DNA of 64,000 nucleotides, from positions 434,001 through 498,000 of the forward strand of contig JAIVFI010000026.1 in NCBI GenBank assembly GCA_025558095.1, read 5' to 3'. Of the stretch, positions 61,690-64,000 are shown piece by piece (the stretch's first letter is position 1; each line of letters starts with the position of its first letter). The translations under genes and the position numbers were made by a program. The notes under the pieces are model-generated. The model had not been told where the DNA came from. It worked only from the letters and a program-made list of their open reading frames with translations, and did no database searches. The stretch is from Hyaloraphidium curvatum. Lineage: Eukaryota; Monoblepharomycota; Hyaloraphidiomycetes; Hyaloraphidiales; Hyaloraphidiaceae.

Positions 61690-62746
61690 AGTAGGTTCCG
61701 TGGTGCGTCGCTGCCATCGACCATGTCTAAACCAGGCGCTAGAAGACGATACCCAATGACAAGATTCTGATACCAGCGATGTAATGGCTACGATGCTACG
61801 CGGGTAGATATCTACCCAGCGGTCCAAGGATGCTAATACCAGTAGTCATCCAGTGATCGGCCAACCCCTCGTACTCGGCTACCTTTCTGAAGACGTTCAA
61901 GCGCGAGTCACCATGCTCCGCCTCCACCAAATGAGCTAGGCGGGTGTTTTCGTTGTGGAGGAGGGGATTTGAGGTGCATTTCATGGTAATTGGGGGCAGT
62001 TCCGCCCGGTCCCCTGGCCGTGGGCATCCCGGGCAAAGAGGTGAAATGAACCACCTCCCTTGCTCGTTTTCACAGATTGATTTGCCTCGCTGGATATTGC
62101 TTCGTACCTTGTCCGGGCGGGCATCTTTGAACAGGCGGGGTGCGCCGGGCCTGGGCAGGCGGTGCTTACGCCCGGAGACCGTGGACGACGGCATCGAGTG
62201 AACGAGATCTCCTAACCTAACCCTCTTTCTTTAGCAAATGATCGAGCACAAAGCAAGATCCAGGACATTATAGCGTTGGGCAGCTCATTCTCGCCCGACG
62301 GGGGAAAGTGCGCCGTCACTGCCAGCCGCCGCGGCCGGCCAGCCGGCCGGGACGGACATGGGGGATTCGGCATCATATCATCGCAATAGAATCAATTTTC
62401 TTTATTTCTCGTCAGTTCCAGGTGGAGCCCGCCTCATCTAGCTATACTAGCTCGGCTGCCGTGATCGAACGCGGTGGGGGTAAACAAACGACGCGCTGCC
62501 GCGCGATCGGCCCGTCCTGCGTTCATCGGGGGGGACCCAGGCCCAGAAACCCGTCCTCCACGGTCGGGAGCCACCCATTGGTCGGTTGGGGGCGTGGCTT
62601 GGGCAGACGCCGTCGTGCCGCGGAGAACGGGCCTCGACGCCGGACCACGGGCCCTGGACGCGTTCCTCCGGCCTCTTCCACCCTCCCCGCCCCGGACCAC
62701 GCGTTTCCCCCCTTCCTCCCAACCCTCTCCCTCCCTTTTCAACCCC
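61690..62746. other. Long intergenic region
   Basis: About 1.06 kb between two plus-strand genes, partly AT-rich. I found no exon series, RNA gene or repeat. Confidence 0.4.
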
Positions 62747-63647
62747 ATGCACGCCCCCACGACACCGATGGACCCCACCCCACCCCCGCAACCCGCCGCC
62801 GACTTCCCCCACCAGGTCGCCGGCCACTCCGGCATCCTCCTCCTCCCCGACGGCACCCTCCTCAAGCCCTCCACCGGCACCGAGGCCGCGTTCTACGAGG
62901 AATCGCGGTCCCACGGGGGGCTGGCGTCCTTGATGCCCGCGTACCACGGCACCGTCGTGCGGCCTTCCGACGGACCCGGGGGCGGGGACAAGGTGTACGT
63001 GAGGATGGACAACGCGCTGGCCCGCTTCAGGCGACCGTGCGTGCTGGATGTCAAGCTGGGGACGGTGCTGTACGACGCGTCGGCGGGGGAGGAGAAGAGG
63101 GAAAAGATGAGGAGGCAGGCGGCCGAGACGACTTCGCTCGCGACGGGGGTGAGGGTGTGCGGGATGAAGGTGGGCCCTGTTGGGGTGGAGATGCGCGACG
63201 GGGAGAGGCTGATTACCCCATCCCGGTCAGGTCTGGGACCCGGAGGCCGGGGAGGACGTGGCGGCCGAGCGGGACTGGTGCCGCAAGCTGACCCCCGAGC
63301 AGCTCCCGGGGGTGCTGCGGTCCTTCTTCTGCCTGCCGCGCTCGGGGGCCTTTGCCTACCGGCACCTGATCCCCGCCGTGGTTGCGCGGCTGAAAGAGGT
63401 CGAGAAGGCGTTCGAGGGGGACAGGGCGAGCCTGATCGCGAGCTCGGTGTTGGTCGCCTACGAGGGCGATCCCGGCGGGGCTGGGACACCCGGAGCCGCA
63501 CGGCCGGGAGAGGACGTCGAGGTGAAGTTGATCGACTTTGCGCACAGCAGGTTCCTGCGGCCGGACGAGGTGGCGGCGGACGAGGGGTACCTGTTCGGGC
63601 TGCGGACGCTGATCGGGATGCTGGAGGCGGCCTACGCCGGGCGTTGA
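62747..63647 (+). CDS. Inositol polyphosphate kinase (IPK family)
   Basis: Two exons (62747-63169, 63231-63647; 61-base intron) give 279 residues. IPK signatures in order are QVAGHSGILLLPDGTLLKP, EAAFYEESRS, YVRMDNALARFRRPCVLDVK with LGT (the PxxxDxKxG inositol-binding motif), AAETTSLATGVRVCGMK, and near the end VEVKLIDFAHSRFL (metal-binding IDFAH). The intron lies right after GMK and is needed to reach VWDPEAGED. These kinases add phosphates to soluble inositol phosphates (Arg82/IPMK or IP6K branches), feeding inositol polyphosphate and pyrophosphate signalling. The small size and compact C-terminus favour the IPMK branch, with moderate certainty. An ATG at 62768 is an alternative start. Confidence 0.88.
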
Positions 63648-63870
63648 TCCATTCATCTGATTATCTGCCTCGATTGCTTGGCGGCTGCCCGATTTCCCAT
63701 CTCCGTTCGGCGTGGGCCCGGTGTCCGTGTGCAGGCGCTCAGACTGGCGCGCGTGAGCGCCGCCCTTCCCCGCACACCCTGCCATCTTTCCCCCGCCGGC
63801 CCACCGGCCCATGCCGACCTAGCCCCGCCGCGCCACCGCGCTTAGCCTAGGCGGGCACGCCGCAGCCGCC

Positions 63871-64000
63871 ATGGGGCAGACGCTCTCGTGGGTGGCGGCG
63901 CGCGGGGAGCGGGCGCGGGCTGACCCCCCGCAGCGAGCCCGTGACGGAGAAGCACTCCGAGTCGGGCGGCGACAAGTTCCTCATGTTCGGCGCGTCGGCC
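63871..64000 (+). CDS. PP2C-type protein phosphatase, 3'-partial (Ptc2/Ptc3-like)
   Basis: Exon 63871-63887 and exon 63934 to the window edge, separated by a 46-base gt-ag intron, encode MGQTLSEPVTEKHSESGGDK and then FLMFGASA. This is the highly conserved N-terminus of fungal Ptc2/Ptc3 metal-dependent phosphatases, just before the first metal-binding region. Gly2 in MGQTLS fits an N-myristoylation signal. The catalytic aspartates lie beyond the window. Family functions include switching off stress MAP kinase and DNA-damage signalling. Confidence 0.85.
   Translation, partial: MGQTLSWVAARGERARADPPQRARDGEALRVGRRQVPHVRRVG

Noticed and set aside
1-64000. CRISPR arrays, rRNA genes, riboswitches, bacterial operons
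   Set aside because: No spaced direct repeats, no rRNA-like sequence, and introns throughout show a eukaryotic nuclear genome.

Overview
The window is nuclear DNA from a eukaryote with a compact, GC-rich, intron-dense genome. Nearly every gene that could be modelled is split by GT-AG introns, mostly 46-100 bases long with a sharp mode near 52-60. Several gene families point to a fungus: a Ysc84-type lipid-binding protein, a mitochondrial HTD2-type dehydratase, an N-terminus typical of fungal Ptc2/Ptc3 PP2C phosphatases, and a large set of CAMK-like kinases. A SUEL lectin domain, a CAP protein and a bacterial-type RlmN methyltransferase fit an early-diverging, chytrid-like lineage. Hyaloraphidium or a relative is a guess that only a database search could test.

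Layout. 1-8.9 kb: 3' part of an RluA-family pseudouridine synthase (+), a CAMK-like kinase with an internal frame break (-), a ten-exon short-chain dehydrogenase ending in a peroxisomal AKL tripeptide (+), an unrecognised secreted membrane-anchored protein (-), and an RlmN-like radical-SAM enzyme with a mitochondrial-looking N-terminus (+). 8.9-21.2 kb: an unresolved minus-strand coding patch, a 58-residue CaaX microprotein, a DHCR24/DWF1-like FAD oxidoreductase, a CAP secreted protein, a second kinase, a retropepsin-like remnant, a third kinase whose DFG motif is DYY, and a membrane RING protein with a very long loop. 21.4-31 kb: small and membrane proteins of unknown role, two MYND zinc-finger proteins, a fasciclin-domain surface protein and a GIGQ-repeat nuclear-type protein. 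31-43.9 kb: a BTB/T1 protein, a secreted nitrilase-like protein, a 1230-residue SUEL-lectin protein, a CaiB/BaiF CoA-transferase, a Ysc84-like protein and an F-box protein. 44-51 kb: a divergent cytochrome P450 pair (one eukaryotic microsomal type, one bacterial-like), a mitochondrial HTD2-like dehydratase and an S28 carboxypeptidase.

51-58.4 kb is a rearranged island. It holds a 5'-truncated MYND gene, an inverted pair of about 0.82 kb repeats roughly 5 kb apart, one intact intron-containing tRNA-Lys(CTT) and two tRNA-derived remnants at repeat borders. It also holds a small acidic protein gene and poorly coding DNA. 58.4-64 kb returns to ordinary gene density: a 15-exon protein with an N-terminal PCNA-binding (PIP-box) peptide, an inositol polyphosphate kinase and the first exons of a PP2C phosphatase.

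I see no operon-like pathway. Pairs that may share promoters are the kinase/dehydrogenase pair, the secreted-protein/RlmN pair, the SUEL/CoA-transferase pair and the two P450s. Exon models were built by hand from splice sites plus reading-frame closure. Models whose exons sum to a multiple of three and restore family motifs are the most reliable. Three genes show single-base frame breaks, which may be sequence errors.
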